Part shown: piece after piece, positions 5,695 to 6,025 of the stretch | Layout: every line of letters begins with the position of its first letter | Numbering within the stretch: the first letter of the stretch is position 1 | Assembly: GCA_029265335.1 (NCBI GenBank) | Contig: JAJUJN010000136.1 | Coordinates: 1-6,025, forward strand | Direction of reading: 5' to 3' | Source of the DNA: Alcaligenaceae bacterium | Lineage (GTDB): Bacteria > Pseudomonadota > Gammaproteobacteria > Burkholderiales > Burkholderiaceae_B | DNA length: 6,025 bases | Position numbers and translations under genes: made by a program | The notes under the pieces: model-generated | The model's input: the letters and a program-made list of their open reading frames with translations, nothing else | Databases searched by the model: none | What the model was told of the DNA's origin: nothing

Positions 5695-6025
5695 CTAGTC
5701 GAGGTTGACGTTGCTCACGATGTTCTGCCAATTTTGATAATCGTGGGCAAAACGCTGCGCAAATTCCTCGGGGCTGGACGCCACGATCGAGAGACCCAGG
5801 CCTTCGGCTCTCTCGGCCACCTTGGGGGTGGCCATGGCGGCCTGCGCGGCTTCTGACAGTTTGGCGGTGACCTCTGCCGGCGTGCCTGCAGGCACGTAGA
5901 GCCCAATCCAGCCCGTCATTTCGAACCCCTCGATGCCCTGTTCGGCAAAGGTGGGCACCTCAGGCAGAACCACGTTACGCTCAAGCCCGGTAGAGCCCAG
6001 CACCTTGATACGACCCGCATCCATC
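5695..6025 (-). CDS. Bug/TctC-type tripartite tricarboxylate transporter substrate-binding protein, C-terminal part
   Basis: About 110 C-terminal residues are visible, ending at TAG (5697-5695); the rest lies beyond the right edge. The sequence is a clear match to the end of Bug (TctC-family) periplasmic binding proteins. It has G-R-I-K-V-L-G-S-T-G followed by the R...LPEVPTFAEQGIEGFE segment, then GWIGLYVPAGTP, an amphipathic helix, LGLSIVASSPEEFAQRF and a final W-Q-N-I-V. Family members are about 300-330 residues with a signal peptide. They capture carboxylates or other small organics for the TctA/TctB permease, though many are orphans without a permease nearby. The methionine at 6024-6022 is internal, not the true start. 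The gene lies 84 nt upstream of the ThDP enzyme on the same strand, fitting a catabolic operon. The ligand cannot be deduced, since the binding-pocket lobe 1 is not in view. Confidence 0.9.
   Translation of the reverse strand, partial: MDAGRIKVLGSTGLERNVVLPEVPTFAEQGIEGFEMTGWIGLYVPAGTPAEVTAKLSEAAQAAMATPKVAERAEGLGLSIVASSPEEFAQRFAHDYQNWQNIVSNVNLD

Overview
The window looks like a chromosomal stretch of a GC-rich proteobacterium. A tripartite tricarboxylate transporter (Bug/TctC-type) binding protein and a DUF2799-like lipoprotein both point to Pseudomonadota, most likely a beta- or gammaproteobacterium. The sequence does not allow a genus. Hand counts of sample lines give about 65-70% GC in the main genes but only about 48-53% GC in the left 700 bases, so the left end looks acquired.

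Left end (1-733): debris of a defence/toxin-antitoxin island. On the minus strand, the first 62 bases encode the N-terminus of an AbrB/MazE/SpoVT-type antitoxin that runs out of the window. Upstream of it is a candidate promoter overlapped by a small inverted repeat. On the plus strand lies the C-terminal two thirds of an AbiEii-type nucleotidyltransferase toxin. Its catalytic N-terminal domain is missing, and the break falls at about 104-122, right beside the antitoxin's regulatory region.

Centre (777-3904, plus strand): two genes 2 nt apart, presumably one operon for the cell envelope. The first encodes a 200-residue outer-membrane lipoprotein with a DUF2799-like cysteine/glycine-rich region and a long C-terminal coiled coil. 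The second encodes an 840-residue exported protein with an HELFH zinc-protease motif near its N-terminus and a large unrecognised C-terminal half. This pair is the least explained part of the window. A long imperfect hairpin covers the end of the second gene and the convergent junction.

Right end (3961-6025, minus strand): a 549-residue thiamine-diphosphate enzyme of the acetolactate-synthase superfamily, preceded by the C-terminal third of a Bug-type periplasmic solute-binding protein. They are probably co-transcribed (84 nt gap). Together they suggest uptake of an organic acid followed by a ThDP-dependent C-C bond reaction; the substrate is unknown.
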